Shown piece by piece: positions 16,065-23,826 of a stretch of 64,000 nt of DNA (its first letter is position 1; each line of letters opens with the position of its first letter). The stretch spans positions 186,001 through 250,000 of the forward strand of contig NZ_JBIGIC010000001.1 of the NCBI RefSeq assembly GCF_043555985.1, read 5' to 3'. The notes beneath the pieces were generated by a model. It was not told the DNA's origin, made no database searches, and worked only from the letters and a program-made list of their open reading frames with translations. The position numbers and the translations under genes were made by a program. The stretch comes from Pelomonas candidula. GTDB lineage: Bacteria; Pseudomonadota; Gammaproteobacteria; Burkholderiales; Burkholderiaceae_C.

Positions 16065-16727
16065 ATGAAGCGCCTTGCCCTGCTCCTGCTGCTGTCGCCG
16101 CTGCTCGCGATGGCCGCGCCGCCCGCCGTGCAATTGCTCGTCGAACTGCGCTGGGTGGACAGCAACCTGCCGCCCGCCGCCCAGGCCGGCGTGCGCGACG
16201 GCGCCGTCGTCATCGGCACGGCCGGCAGCGTGTCGCCGCGTGGGCCGGGTGTCGTGACCTCCACCGCCAGCGCCGCGCCGCAGCCGGTACAGCGCCTGCT
16301 GGTGCAGAACGGCCAGCGCGCGTCGCAGCGGCTGACGACGCGCGAACCGCTGCAATGGGTGGACACCACGCTGGAGCTGGACCCGCGCGGCGCCACGGCC
16401 GGCGCCCTGCCCGCCAGCGCCGTGAAGCGCCTCTACGCGCAGCCCCGCCAGGGCGAACGCCGTGTCACGCAGGGCTTCAGCGTCACGCCGACCTGGGCCG
16501 GTGGCCGTGCGCCCGTGCGCGTGGCCTTCGATGTGGACGACGGCGACAACAGCTTCCAGTCCACACTGGATGTGCCGATGGAGCGCTGGCAGACCGTCGC
16601 CCGCACCGGCGGCGGCGCGACCGCACCGGCGCCGCGCGGCACGATCAGCAGCCGCGACGCCGCCGGGCAGCCCGAGCGCGCGCTGCAGCTGCGCGTGTCG
16701 GTCAACCCTGGTTCAGCAGACCGTTGA
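16065..16727 (+). CDS. Secreted protein of unknown function
   Basis: I do not recognise a family. The 220-residue product has a clear signal peptide (MKRLALLLLLSPLLAMA) followed by a beta-rich-looking region with alternating hydrophobic residues (QLLVELRWVD, QRLLVQNGQRASQRL, VRVAFDVDDGDNSFQSTLDVPMERW). Repeated VQxLLVQNG-like phrases suggest a secretin-related or beta-sandwich fold, but this is weak. The gene starts 10 bp after the EamA gene, so they may be co-transcribed. Its 3' end overlaps the convergent PEP-mutase-family gene by 26 bp. Confidence 0.7.
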   Translation: MKRLALLLLLSPLLAMAAPPAVQLLVELRWVDSNLPPAAQAGVRDGAVVIGTAGSVSPRGPGVVTSTASAAPQPVQRLLVQNGQRASQRLTTREPLQWVDTTLELDPRGATAGALPASAVKRLYAQPRQGERRVTQGFSVTPTWAGGRAPVRVAFDVDDGDNSFQSTLDVPMERWQTVARTGGGATAPAPRGTISSRDAAGQPERALQLRVSVNPGSADR

Positions 16728-17490
16728 TCTGCGGGTACGGCGCCGCGCCGTCGTACAGGTCGGCGCCACTGCCGGCGGCGAGGAAGCCCGCCGCGGCCCG
16801 CTGCGCCCGGCCCCAGGCGGCTTCCGCAATGGCGCTGCCGGCGCTGAGGCGGCGCACGCCCAGGCGCTGCAGCTCATCCAGGCCCGGTAGCGCGGGCCGC
16901 GCCATCACGTTCAGCGGCAGCGGCTGGCCCGCCACGAGCGCAGCGATGTCGGCCGCGGCCGTCACGCCGGCCGCAAACAGACCGTCGGCGCCCGCCGCCG
17001 CGTAGTCACGCGCTCGCTGCAGGGCCTCGTCCACGGCGCGCCCCGGCGCCAGGTTCTTCAGCCAGACGTCGCAGCGCGCGTTGATGAACACGTCCACGCC
17101 AGCCCGAACTGCCGCGGCCTTGATGGCTTCGATCTTGCGGCACAGCAGCGCGGGCGTGCCGGTGCCGTCCTCCAGGTTGATGCCGACCGCACCGGCCTCG
17201 ACGAGCTGCATGACGTTGCCGGCCACGGCGGCCGGGTCGTCGCTGTAGCCGGCCTCGCTGTCGACGCTGAGCGGCACGCGCGCGACGCGGGCGATGCGGC
17301 GCACGGCGGCAGCGTGCTCGGCGATGGGCAGGTGGTTGCCGTCGGCATAGCCCAGCGCCCAGGCCAGGCCGGCGCTGGTCGTCGCGAGCGCGGGCACGCC
17401 CAGGCTCTGCACGAGCGCGGCGCTGCCGGCATCCCAGACGTTGGCGATCTTCAGGAGTTCGGGGCCCTGGTGGATCTGGCGGAAGTTCAT
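16702..17490 (-). CDS. Isocitrate lyase/PEP mutase family protein
   Basis: ATG 17490 (MNFRQIHQGPELLKIANVWDAGSA) gives a 262-residue TIM-barrel protein. The pattern is that of the PEP mutase/carboxyvinyl-carboxyphosphonate family: NVWDAGSAALV early, SVDSEAGYSDDPAAV where the Mg-binding acidic residues lie, VGINLEDGTG, and FINARCDVW. It lacks the KKCGH active-site cysteine loop of true isocitrate lyases, so a small C-C or P-C lyase activity is more likely. An in-frame ATG 36 bp upstream is an alternative start. The tail overlaps the convergent gene. Confidence 0.83.
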   Translation of the reverse strand: MNFRQIHQGPELLKIANVWDAGSAALVQSLGVPALATTSAGLAWALGYADGNHLPIAEHAAAVRRIARVARVPLSVDSEAGYSDDPAAVAGNVMQLVEAGAVGINLEDGTGTPALLCRKIEAIKAAAVRAGVDVFINARCDVWLKNLAPGRAVDEALQRARDYAAAGADGLFAAGVTAAADIAALVAGQPLPLNVMARPALPGLDELQRLGVRRLSAGSAIAEAAWGRAQRAAAGFLAAGSGADLYDGAAPYPQINGLLNQG

Positions 17491-17688
17491 GGCGGTCGCT
17501 GTCCGAAGCGTGGAAGAGGTCGCCATGCTGCCTGCACCTGCTGCCAGCGCATGACAGGGGAGAACGGCTGACGGCTGCCTGAAGACGAAGAGAGCGTTAC
17601 CAGTCATGCGAAGGAACTGCCAAGTTCTGCGCACTGCCGTCCACAGAGTGCGTGTAACGTGCCCGTTTTTGAACAGCTGGCCCGCCCG

Positions 17689-18057
17689 ATGAGACTCGCC
17701 TTGATCGCCCACGACGGCAAGAAGGACGCCATGATCGCCCTCGCCGCCGACTTCCTGCCGCTGCTGCGCCGCTGCGCGCTGATGGCCACCGGCACCACCG
17801 GCGCCCGGCTCGCCGAGGCCCATGGCCTGACCGTCGAGCGCATGCTCAGCGGCCCCTGGGGCGGCGACCTGCAGATCGGCGCGCGGCTGGCCGTGGGCGA
17901 GCTGGACGGCGTCATCTTCCTGCGCGACCCGATGACGCCGCAGCCGCACGAACCCGACATCAACGCCCTCGTGCGCGCCTGCGACGTGCACGACGTGCCC
18001 TGCGCCACCAACGTCGCCACGGCGCGGCTGCTGCTGACTCGCTGGAGCGAGGAATGA
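17689..18057 (+). CDS. mgsA: Methylglyoxal synthase
   Basis: From ATG 17689 the product is 122 residues; a GTG at 17659 would add ten residues, and neither start has a clear ribosome-binding site. The motifs of methylglyoxal synthase are all present: ALIAHDGKKD with the phosphate-site Lys, ATGTTG, SGPWGGDLQIGA with the catalytic Asp, and FLRDPMTPQPHEPDI. The enzyme converts dihydroxyacetone phosphate to methylglyoxal and phosphate, a bypass that relieves phosphosugar stress. Repeat copy B follows the stop codon. Confidence 0.93.
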   Translation: MRLALIAHDGKKDAMIALAADFLPLLRRCALMATGTTGARLAEAHGLTVERMLSGPWGGDLQIGARLAVGELDGVIFLRDPMTPQPHEPDINALVRACDVHDVPCATNVATARLLLTRWSEE

Positions 18058-18210
18058 CGTCCCTCGCCCAGCTCCGCATCGCTGAGCGCGAGCGAGCCTG
18101 GGCGGTCCACCTGGGGGACGCCGATGCTTGCGGCATTGAGCCGCAAGCACATCGCCTGACGGGCCGGCTTGAGGTGGCCCGGCGCTCGGCTCACCAGTCC
18201 TACGCTCGCG
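18058..18210 (+). repeat. Structured intergenic repeat, copy B
   Basis: This copy starts right after the mgsA stop with CCCTCGCCCAG, carries the core stem at 18122-18154 (CCGATGCTTGCGGCATTGAG and its complementary arm) and ends with GGCCCGGCGCTCGGC. It has an extra inverted-repeat insertion (GCTCCGCATC to GAGCGAGC) in its first part. Confidence 0.7.
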
Positions 18211-18228
18211 GCGAGATGGCCAGCTGAC

Positions 18229-20316
18229 ATGGCCCTGTCGCGGCGGCTGCGTATTCGCACCCGGCTGGGCCTCGCGTTCGGCCTGCTGCTGCTGTTGCTG
18301 CTGGGGTTGGCGGCGCTGTCGGTGTACCGGCTCACGGGCCTGTCCGACGCGCTCAATCAGATCGTCGACGACCAGGCCGCCATCCGGGACTCGGTCAGCG
18401 AGATCAACCGCAACGCCGAGGCCGTCGCGCGCAAGCTGCTGGTGCTGATGAGCCCGGACGACGACCTGCGCCTGGCCGCCTACCCCGAGATCAACGCGGC
18501 CAACGCGCGGCTGGACGATGCCATGCAGCGCCTGACGCTGCTGCTGCCGCCCGGGCCGCGCAGCGAACGCCTGGCCGACGTGAGCCAGCGCCTGGCCGAC
18601 TACCGCGCCAGCTACATCCGCGCACGCGACCTCATCGAGAACGACGACTTCCTGCTTGCCCGCGAGCAGGTGGGCGGCGGCACCGAATCGGCGCTGTCGC
18701 TGTTCGTCGACGCCGTCTACCAGCTGGCCGCCAGCGAGGAGCGCGCCGGCACGGCCCGGGCGCGCGAGCTGCGCAAGCAGATCGAGGTGGACCGCACCGG
18801 CGTGCTGGCGCTGTGCATCGGCGCGCTGGTGGCCGGCGCGCTGCTGGCCGTGGGCGTGACACGCTCCATCATCGCCCCGCTCAAGCGCGCCGAGGACGGC
18901 GCCGAGCTGATCGCGCGCGGCCGGTACGGCCACCGCATCGAGGTGGACTCGGCCGACGAGCTGGGCCACATGGCCGCTGCCATGAACACGATGGCCATCG
19001 CCGTCGGCGAGCGCGAGGCCGAGCTGCGCCGCCTGGCCGACCTGGACCTGCTGACCGGCCTGCCGCAGCGCACCCGCTTCGTTGCCGACGGCGACCGGCT
19101 GCTGGCCGGCCTGCCGGAGCGCGGGCAGGTGGCTGTGCTGATCTGCATCGACGTGGACCGCCTCAAGGCCGTCAACGGCGTGCTGGGCTTCGACGCCGGC
19201 GACGCGCTGCTGCGCGGCGCGGCGGACAAGCTGGCCTCGCTGTTCGACGAGGGCACGGCCGCCTACGGGCGCCTGGCCGGTGGCACCTTCGCCGCGCTGG
19301 CGCCCGTGGCCCGGCTGGAGCACGGCGCGGGGCTGGCGGCCCAGCTGCGCGAGGAGGTGGAGCACAAGCTCTCCTGGCAGGGCCAGTCGCTGGACCTGTC
19401 CGTGTCGCTCGGCGTGGCCCACTGGCCCGAGCATGCCGACACCACCGAGACGCTGCTGCGCCGCGCCGAGCAGGCCATGTTCGAGGCCAAGCGGCTGCGC
19501 CAGCCGGTGTCCGTCTACAACCCTGGCGCGGAGGCCGCGCGGGCGCTGCACCTGAGCCTGCTGTCCGACCTGCACACCGCCATCCAGCAGGACCAGCTGC
19601 GCCAGTTCCTGCAGCCCAAGCGCGACCTGCGCACCGGCCGCATCACCGGCGCCGAGGCGCTGGTGCGCTGGCAGCACCCGCAGCGCGGCTGGCTGCCGCC
19701 AGGCGACTTCATCCCCTTCGCCGAGCGCAGCGGCCGCATCCGCCAGATCACCGACTGGATGCTGACCCGCGCCGTGCGCACGCTGGCCGACTGGGAGGCG
19801 CAGGGCCGCGAGCCGCTCTACGTCGCCGTCAACATCTCCACGCTGGACATCCAGGACCAGACGCTGCCCGCCCGCCTGGCCGCGCTGCTGGCCGAGTACC
19901 GCGTCGACCCCGGCCAGCTGCAGCTGGAGGTGACCGAGACCGGCCTGATGAGCAGCGGCACCGACCCCATCGCCGTGCTGCACGCCCTCAAGAGCTGGGG
20001 CGTGCGCCTGGCCATCGACGACTTCGGCACCGGGCAGTCGTCGCTGGCCTATCTGCAGCACCTGCCGGTGGACGAGCTGAAGATCGACCGCAGCTTCGTG
20101 CGGGACGTGCACACCGATCCGCGCCGCGTGGCGCTGCTGAAATCCATCGTCGGCGTGGGCCAGGGCCTGGGGCTGACGGTGACGGCTGAGGGCGTCGAGA
20201 ACGAGGCCGAGCTGGCCGTCGTCCAGAGCGCCGGCTGCGACCTCGTGCAAGGCTATTTGCTGGCCCGGCCGATGGCGTTGGGCGACTTCGAGCACTGGCT
20301 CGCCGCAAAAGGCTAA
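18229..20316 (+). CDS. HAMP-GGDEF-EAL protein with degenerate cyclase domain, likely c-di-GMP phosphodiesterase
   Basis: ATG 18229 (MALSRRLRIRTRLG) gives 695 residues. Two transmembrane helices (about 14-33 and 191-210) flank a periplasmic sensor domain, followed by HAMP, GGDEF and EAL domains. The cyclase signature is AGGTF (350-354), so it should not make c-di-GMP. The EAL domain looks complete: EALVRW at 476, VNIS, ETG, DDFGTGQSSLAYL, LKIDRSFV and QGYLLARPM. The expected role is a membrane-anchored phosphodiesterase degrading c-di-GMP, perhaps with the GGDEF remnant binding GTP. It may counteract the cyclase encoded at 14001-15116. Confidence 0.88.
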   Translation: MALSRRLRIRTRLGLAFGLLLLLLLGLAALSVYRLTGLSDALNQIVDDQAAIRDSVSEINRNAEAVARKLLVLMSPDDDLRLAAYPEINAANARLDDAMQRLTLLLPPGPRSERLADVSQRLADYRASYIRARDLIENDDFLLAREQVGGGTESALSLFVDAVYQLAASEERAGTARARELRKQIEVDRTGVLALCIGALVAGALLAVGVTRSIIAPLKRAEDGAELIARGRYGHRIEVDSADELGHMAAAMNTMAIAVGEREAELRRLADLDLLTGLPQRTRFVADGDRLLAGLPERGQVAVLICIDVDRLKAVNGVLGFDAGDALLRGAADKLASLFDEGTAAYGRLAGGTFAALAPVARLEHGAGLAAQLREEVEHKLSWQGQSLDLSVSLGVAHWPEHADTTETLLRRAEQAMFEAKRLRQPVSVYNPGAEAARALHLSLLSDLHTAIQQDQLRQFLQPKRDLRTGRITGAEALVRWQHPQRGWLPPGDFIPFAERSGRIRQITDWMLTRAVRTLADWEAQGREPLYVAVNISTLDIQDQTLPARLAALLAEYRVDPGQLQLEVTETGLMSSGTDPIAVLHALKSWGVRLAIDDFGTGQSSLAYLQHLPVDELKIDRSFVRDVHTDPRRVALLKSIVGVGQGLGLTVTAEGVENEAELAVVQSAGCDLVQGYLLARPMALGDFEHWLAAKG

Positions 20317-20373
20317 AATCGCCGACTTTCGTCGTTTTGCCCCTGCTGTGGGCTAAGTTTCACTGGAGCCAAC

Positions 20374-20538
20374 ATGGGCAACAAGATCGTCACCGAAGCG
20401 GACCGCAAGGCCACTCCCCGTCCCACCGCCCCCAAGGGCGTCACCTTCACGGCCGGCAAGGGCCAGCTGCGCAGCCTGGAGCGCGGCTCGCACACCCGCT
20501 CCAAGAAGAACCCGGGCAAGCGCCCGCATTCGGGTTGA
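20374..20538 (+). CDS. Small basic protein of unknown function, 54 residues
   Basis: ATG 20374 with GGAG 7 nt upstream opens a short frame encoding MGNKIVTEADRKATPRPTAP and a further 34 residues rich in Lys, Arg, Gly and Pro (ending KKNPGKRPHSG). No membrane helix or cysteine is present. The strong ribosome-binding site and the good terminator directly downstream support a real, separately expressed gene. The basic, probably disordered composition suggests RNA or DNA binding, but I recognise no family. Confidence 0.7.
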   Translation: MGNKIVTEADRKATPRPTAPKGVTFTAGKGQLRSLERGSHTRSKKNPGKRPHSG

Positions 20539-20572
20539 TCATCCGGGCCTAGCGCCTGAAGGTTCACCACAC

Positions 20573-20600
20573 ACAGGCCCTGCGGGGCCTGTTTGCTTTT
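20573..20600 (+). terminator. Intrinsic terminator after the 54-residue gene
   Basis: ACAGGCCC 20573-20580 pairs perfectly with GGGCCTGT 20585-20592 around a TGCG loop, followed by TTGCTTTT. Confidence 0.85.
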
Positions 20601-20621
20601 GTTGTCGGCTAAATCCTGACC

Positions 20622-22346
20622 ATGATCCGCATCAACGAACTCCGCCTGCCGCTCAACCACGCCGAGGGCGCGCTGCGCCCGGCCGCGCTGGCCCGCCTCA
20701 AGCTGGCCGACGCCGAGCTGGCCGGCCTGCACGTCTTCCGCCGCGGCTACGACGCGCGCAAGCGCAGTGACATCCAGCTCGTCTACACGCTGGACTGCAC
20801 GCTGGCTGAAGGCGTCGACGAAGCCGCCGTGCTGGCCCGCTTCGCCGGCGACCACCACATCCGCCCGACGCCAGACACGGGCTACCACTTCCTGGCCCAA
20901 TTTGGACAAGGCCGGGGTGAGTTCACCGGCCCCCGCCCCATCATCATCGGCTTCGGCCCCTGCGGCCTGTTCGCCGCACTGATCCTCGCGCAGATGGGCC
21001 TGCGCCCCATCGTGCTGGAGCGCGGCAAGTCGGTGCGCGAGCGCACGCAGGACACCTGGGGCCTGTGGCGCGAGCAAAAGCTCGACCCCGAAAGCAACGT
21101 GCAGTTCGGCGAAGGCGGTGCCGGCACCTTCTCCGACGGCAAGCTCTGGAGCCAGATCAGCGACCCGCGCCACCTCACACGCAAGGTGCTGACCGAATTC
21201 GTCAAGGCCGGCGCGCCGGAGGAAATCCTCTACGTCAGCAAGCCCCACATCGGCACCTTCCGGCTGGTCAGCATGATCATCAAGATGCGGGCCGAGATCG
21301 AGGCGCTGGGCGGCGAGATCCGCTTCCAGCAGAAGGTGACGGACCTGCACATCGAGGACGGCGCTGATGGGAAACATGTGCGCGGCGTGACGCTCGAATC
21401 GGGTGAGCAGATCGCCGCCACCCACGTCGTCATCGCGCTGGGCCACAGCGCGCGCGACACCTTCCAGATGCTGCACGCGCGCGGCGTGCACATGGAGGCC
21501 AAGCCCTTCTCCATCGGCTACCGCATCGAGCACCCGCAGAGCCTCATCGACGCGGCCCGCTTCGGCCCGAGCGCCGGCAACCCCATCCTCGGCGCGGCCG
21601 ACTACAAGCTCGTCCACCACGCGAAGAACGGCCGCGCCGTCTACAGCTTCTGCATGTGCCCCGGCGGCACGGTGGTGGCCGCCACCAGCGAGCCCGACCG
21701 CGTCGTCACCAACGGCATGAGCCAGTACTCGCGCAACGAGCGCAACGCCAACGCCGGCATCGTCGTGGGCCTCACGCCCGAGGACTACCGCCAGGACGGA
21801 AAGCGCGACGGCAGCCCCGTGAACCCGCTGGACGGCATGGCCTTCCAGCGCCAGTGGGAGAGCCGCGCCTACGAACTGGGCGGCGGCGGCTACCTCGCGC
21901 CGGGCAGCCTGGTAGGCGACTTCATCAAGCGCCAGGTCAGCAAGGAGTTCGGCGACGTGCTGCCCAGCTACAAGCCCGGCGTGACGCTGACGAATCTGCA
22001 GGATAAGGGTCGTGGCTCATTGCCGACCTACGCACTGGAAGCCATCCGCGAAGCACTGCCCGCCTTCGCACGCCAGATCCGCGGCTTCGACCGCCCGGAC
22101 GCGGTGCTGACCGGCGTGGAGACCCGCACCTCATCCCCACTGCGCATCAACCGCGGCCGCGACTACCAGAGCCTCAACGTGCGCGGCCTGTTCCCGGCCG
22201 GTGAAGGCGCCGGCTACGCGGGCGGGATCATGTCGGCCGGCGTGGACGGCATCGAGGTGGCGGAGGCGCTGGCGGCGGATCTGCTGGGCATGCCCGACGC
22301 GCCGGTGCTGCAGGGCAAGGGGGCGAAGGCGGGTGGGCAGGTGTGA
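20622..22346 (+). CDS. FAD-dependent dehydrogenase (COG2509 type)
   Basis: The 574-residue protein has an N-terminal domain of about 100 residues, then an FAD-binding Rossmann motif IIIGFGPCGLFAALILAQMGLRPIVLERG near residues 106-134. NVQFGEGGAGTFSDGKL and a C-terminal GEGAGYAGGIMSAGVDGIEVAEAL complete the FAD site. This is the layout of the uncharacterised FAD-dependent dehydrogenases grouped in COG2509. The substrate is not known. The stop codon (22344-22346) lies immediately before an attC-like site, so the gene marks the chromosomal edge of the cassette region rather than being part of it. Confidence 0.87.
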   Translation: MIRINELRLPLNHAEGALRPAALARLKLADAELAGLHVFRRGYDARKRSDIQLVYTLDCTLAEGVDEAAVLARFAGDHHIRPTPDTGYHFLAQFGQGRGEFTGPRPIIIGFGPCGLFAALILAQMGLRPIVLERGKSVRERTQDTWGLWREQKLDPESNVQFGEGGAGTFSDGKLWSQISDPRHLTRKVLTEFVKAGAPEEILYVSKPHIGTFRLVSMIIKMRAEIEALGGEIRFQQKVTDLHIEDGADGKHVRGVTLESGEQIAATHVVIALGHSARDTFQMLHARGVHMEAKPFSIGYRIEHPQSLIDAARFGPSAGNPILGAADYKLVHHAKNGRAVYSFCMCPGGTVVAATSEPDRVVTNGMSQYSRNERNANAGIVVGLTPEDYRQDGKRDGSPVNPLDGMAFQRQWESRAYELGGGGYLAPGSLVGDFIKRQVSKEFGDVLPSYKPGVTLTNLQDKGRGSLPTYALEAIREALPAFARQIRGFDRPDAVLTGVETRTSSPLRINRGRDYQSLNVRGLFPAGEGAGYAGGIMSAGVDGIEVAEALAADLLGMPDAPVLQGKGAKAGGQV

Positions 22347-22419
22347 GGTAACGCTTGGCTGCGTCAACGTTCGCGCTCAGCGGACAGCGAAGCCGTCCGC
22401 TGCAGCAAAAGGTTAAACA
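22347..22419 (-). other. attC-like site 2 (3' end of cassette A)
   Basis: On the - strand the site runs from GTTTAAC (R'' box, complement of 22412-22418) to CCAAGCGTTA (R' region, complement of 22349-22358). The arms TAAC...GCTGC and GCAGC...GTTA are imperfectly complementary. A strong internal hairpin CAGCGGAC/GTCCGCTG fills the middle. The right end closely resembles the common attC end CAAGCGTTAGGC, but the last bases are changed (GTTACC), as expected of a terminal or decayed site. Confidence 0.55.
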
Positions 22420-22950
22420 TCAGTCGTCGAACTCGTTCCTGTTATCGGGAATCTTCGCGTCAGACGGTAGCCCGGGAAGCAGTCTGCCCAGCAATTCGGG
22501 TCGAGACCTGAACATCGCAGAGTCTAAGAACTTCCACTCCGTATCCGGACGATCACGCAAGGCAATCAGATAGCCGATGCTCCGACCACGGCGCGTCGCG
22601 GTGTGAATTTCGTGGCGATACGGTATGAAACAGGCCTCGACTCCATTTGCCGCATATACAGAGCCCGGGGTGCCGAATTCGGACCTGTCGATCAACAGGC
22701 CCATGGCTGCGAACTGCTTCATTGCAGCTTGAGTCATGGACTGAATGGCTTCAACTGGAACTCCGAGCCGCGCGATCAAAGGCGACGTGAGGTCGGCGAC
22801 GGTTCTGGCGTCGCTACGCAGCGTTGCTTCCTGAAGCTTATGGGCACCCTGAAGAACCGTGGCTTGCTCTGAGAACGACAGCTCCGCAGCGGACGCGCTG
22901 AACAAGCTGCCCAATAGAGCCGCTGTGACAAGAAAAGCAACGATGCGCAT
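22420..22950 (-). CDS. Cassette gene A: secreted protein of unknown function
   Basis: I start at ATG 22950, which gives a signal peptide (MRIVAFLVTAALLGSLFSASA) and lies only 7 bp after the GTTAAAC end of an attC-like site. The 176-residue product has no family I recognise. It shows a single cysteine near the middle (EACFIPYRH) and an acidic C-terminus. Its base composition is clearly less GC-rich than its neighbours. A short, promoterless gene with its start and stop tight against attC-like sites is the normal form of an integron cassette. Confidence 0.7.
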   Translation of the reverse strand: MRIVAFLVTAALLGSLFSASAAELSFSEQATVLQGAHKLQEATLRSDARTVADLTSPLIARLGVPVEAIQSMTQAAMKQFAAMGLLIDRSEFGTPGSVYAANGVEACFIPYRHEIHTATRRGRSIGYLIALRDRPDTEWKFLDSAMFRSRPELLGRLLPGLPSDAKIPDNRNEFDD

Positions 22951-22956
22951 GCTGAT

Positions 22957-23022
22957 GTTTAACGTTTGAGCTGAGGGGCCAAGTGCCCTGCCGGTGGTGG
23001 CCACTCGAAAGAAGGATTAGGC
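22957..23022 (-). other. attC site 1 (recombination site between cassettes B and A)
   Basis: On the - strand this 66-bp site begins GCCTAAT (R'', one change from GCCTAAC) and ends CTCAAACGTTAAAC, a perfect GTTRRRY R' box. The inner arms CTTTCGAGTGGCCA and GGCCCCTCAGCTCAAAC are imperfectly complementary, giving the hairpin with extrahelical bases typical of attC. The stop codon TAA of cassette gene B is formed by the R'' box itself (23017-23019), a frequent feature of real cassettes. Confidence 0.72.
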
Positions 23023-23433
23023 CGCACCGCTACGCAGGCAGGTACTTCTCGTTGACCGCTGCACGGTGAGACTTGAGACAGGCCAGTCGGCTAGCTCTCG
23101 GACAACGAGTTCTCGCAGGGATTCGAGTTCGGCACCATCCTCGACTATGTCTCGAAGGATGAGCCTTGGCTTACGAGAAGTAAGCAGCAGTTGGAACTGC
23201 AGATTCTTGTGGTCGTCGGTGAAGATGTCTACAGCTAGCTTCACTGGCCCTTCGTCGAACCACGCGAACCAGCCCCAGTCTTCTTGGTTGGACTGCAGGT
23301 CATTGCCGTACCTTGCTCTAAGCACGGGCAGCAATCGATCCAGCACAACGTCACCACCTATGCAGCAATCATTGATGTACTGGTCTGGATCGGTGATTTC
23401 AACCTGCTTCGAGAAGGTCAAGGCGTAGGGCAT
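23017..23433 (-). CDS. Cassette gene B: hypothetical protein of integron-cassette type
   Basis: ATG 23433 lies 5 bp after a perfect GTTAGGC box, which identifies it as the cassette start; in-frame ATGs further upstream would read through the recombination site. The 138-residue cytoplasmic protein has the phrases EITDPDQYINDCCIGGDVV, QEDWGWFAWFDEGPVKLAVD and FTDDHKN. It contains no catalytic motif that I can name, but its style is like small unknown proteins carried in chromosomal integrons. GC content is lower than in the flanking chromosome. Its stop codon is part of the next attC site. Confidence 0.75.
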   Translation of the reverse strand: MPYALTFSKQVEITDPDQYINDCCIGGDVVLDRLLPVLRARYGNDLQSNQEDWGWFAWFDEGPVKLAVDIFTDDHKNLQFQLLLTSRKPRLILRDIVEDGAELESLRELVVRELADWPVSSLTVQRSTRSTCLRSGAA

Positions 23434-23438
23434 GTGCG

Positions 23439-23445
23439 GCCTAAC
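23439..23445 (-). other. R' half-site of an attC/attI upstream of cassette B
   Basis: GTTAGGC on the - strand is a perfect GTTRRRY core box 5 bp before the start of gene B. I could not find a matching R'' box in the 140 bp upstream, so this may be the end of a decayed attC or an attI-type junction. No integrase gene is present nearby. The interval 23446-23598 holds no gene I can support. Confidence 0.5.
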
Positions 23446-23598
23446 GTGTTTTAGAGACATAACCCCTGCTGCATAAAACCGGAGCTGCTGCCGCAAGTGC
23501 TTGATGGACAACGACTATGCCAATAAACATCGGCAAAAGCGGCGCAGCGCTACAAACACGCCAAATCGCCTCGGAGGCCGACGGTGCTTCGTGAGCAC

Positions 23599-23823
23599 CT
23601 ATCTCTGTACCCGAAAGATCCCGCCCTTCTTGTACGCCGCCTGCTCGTGGAACAGGTCGAACAGGAACTGCTCAAGTTCGTCGTCGGCGACGAACTCGGG
23701 GATGACGAAGTGGGCCGGCAGCCGCTTGCCGTCGTTGCCGACGGACAGCACCGACCAGCCACCACCGCCGGTGCGTTCGATGTCGAACAGGCCACCGAAG
23801 ATGTTGAAGCGTTCGGACAACAT
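23599..23823 (-). CDS. Small cytoplasmic protein, 74 residues
   Basis: The product starts MLSERFNIFGGLFDIERTGG and contains GGWSVLSVGNDGKRLPAHFVIPEFVADDELEQFLFDLFHE. It has no signal peptide or membrane helix. The gene follows the GST-like gene by 3 bp and is surely co-transcribed with it. Phrases GGWSV and a following basic-to-hydrophobic strand recur in the 83-residue protein at 24844-25095, so the two may be distant relatives. Function unknown. Confidence 0.75.
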   Translation of the reverse strand: MLSERFNIFGGLFDIERTGGGGWSVLSVGNDGKRLPAHFVIPEFVADDELEQFLFDLFHEQAAYKKGGIFRVQR

Positions 23824-23826
23824 GGC

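Noticed and set aside
16702..20295. Single - strand ORF of 1197 codons
   Set aside because: Only its last 262 codons form a recognisable protein (PEP-mutase family); the rest is antisense to mgsA and the GGDEF/EAL gene and crosses an intergenic repeat.
23446..23598. A complete attC or attI upstream of cassette B
   Set aside because: Only the GTTAGGC box is clear; no matching R'' box or integrase remnant could be found.
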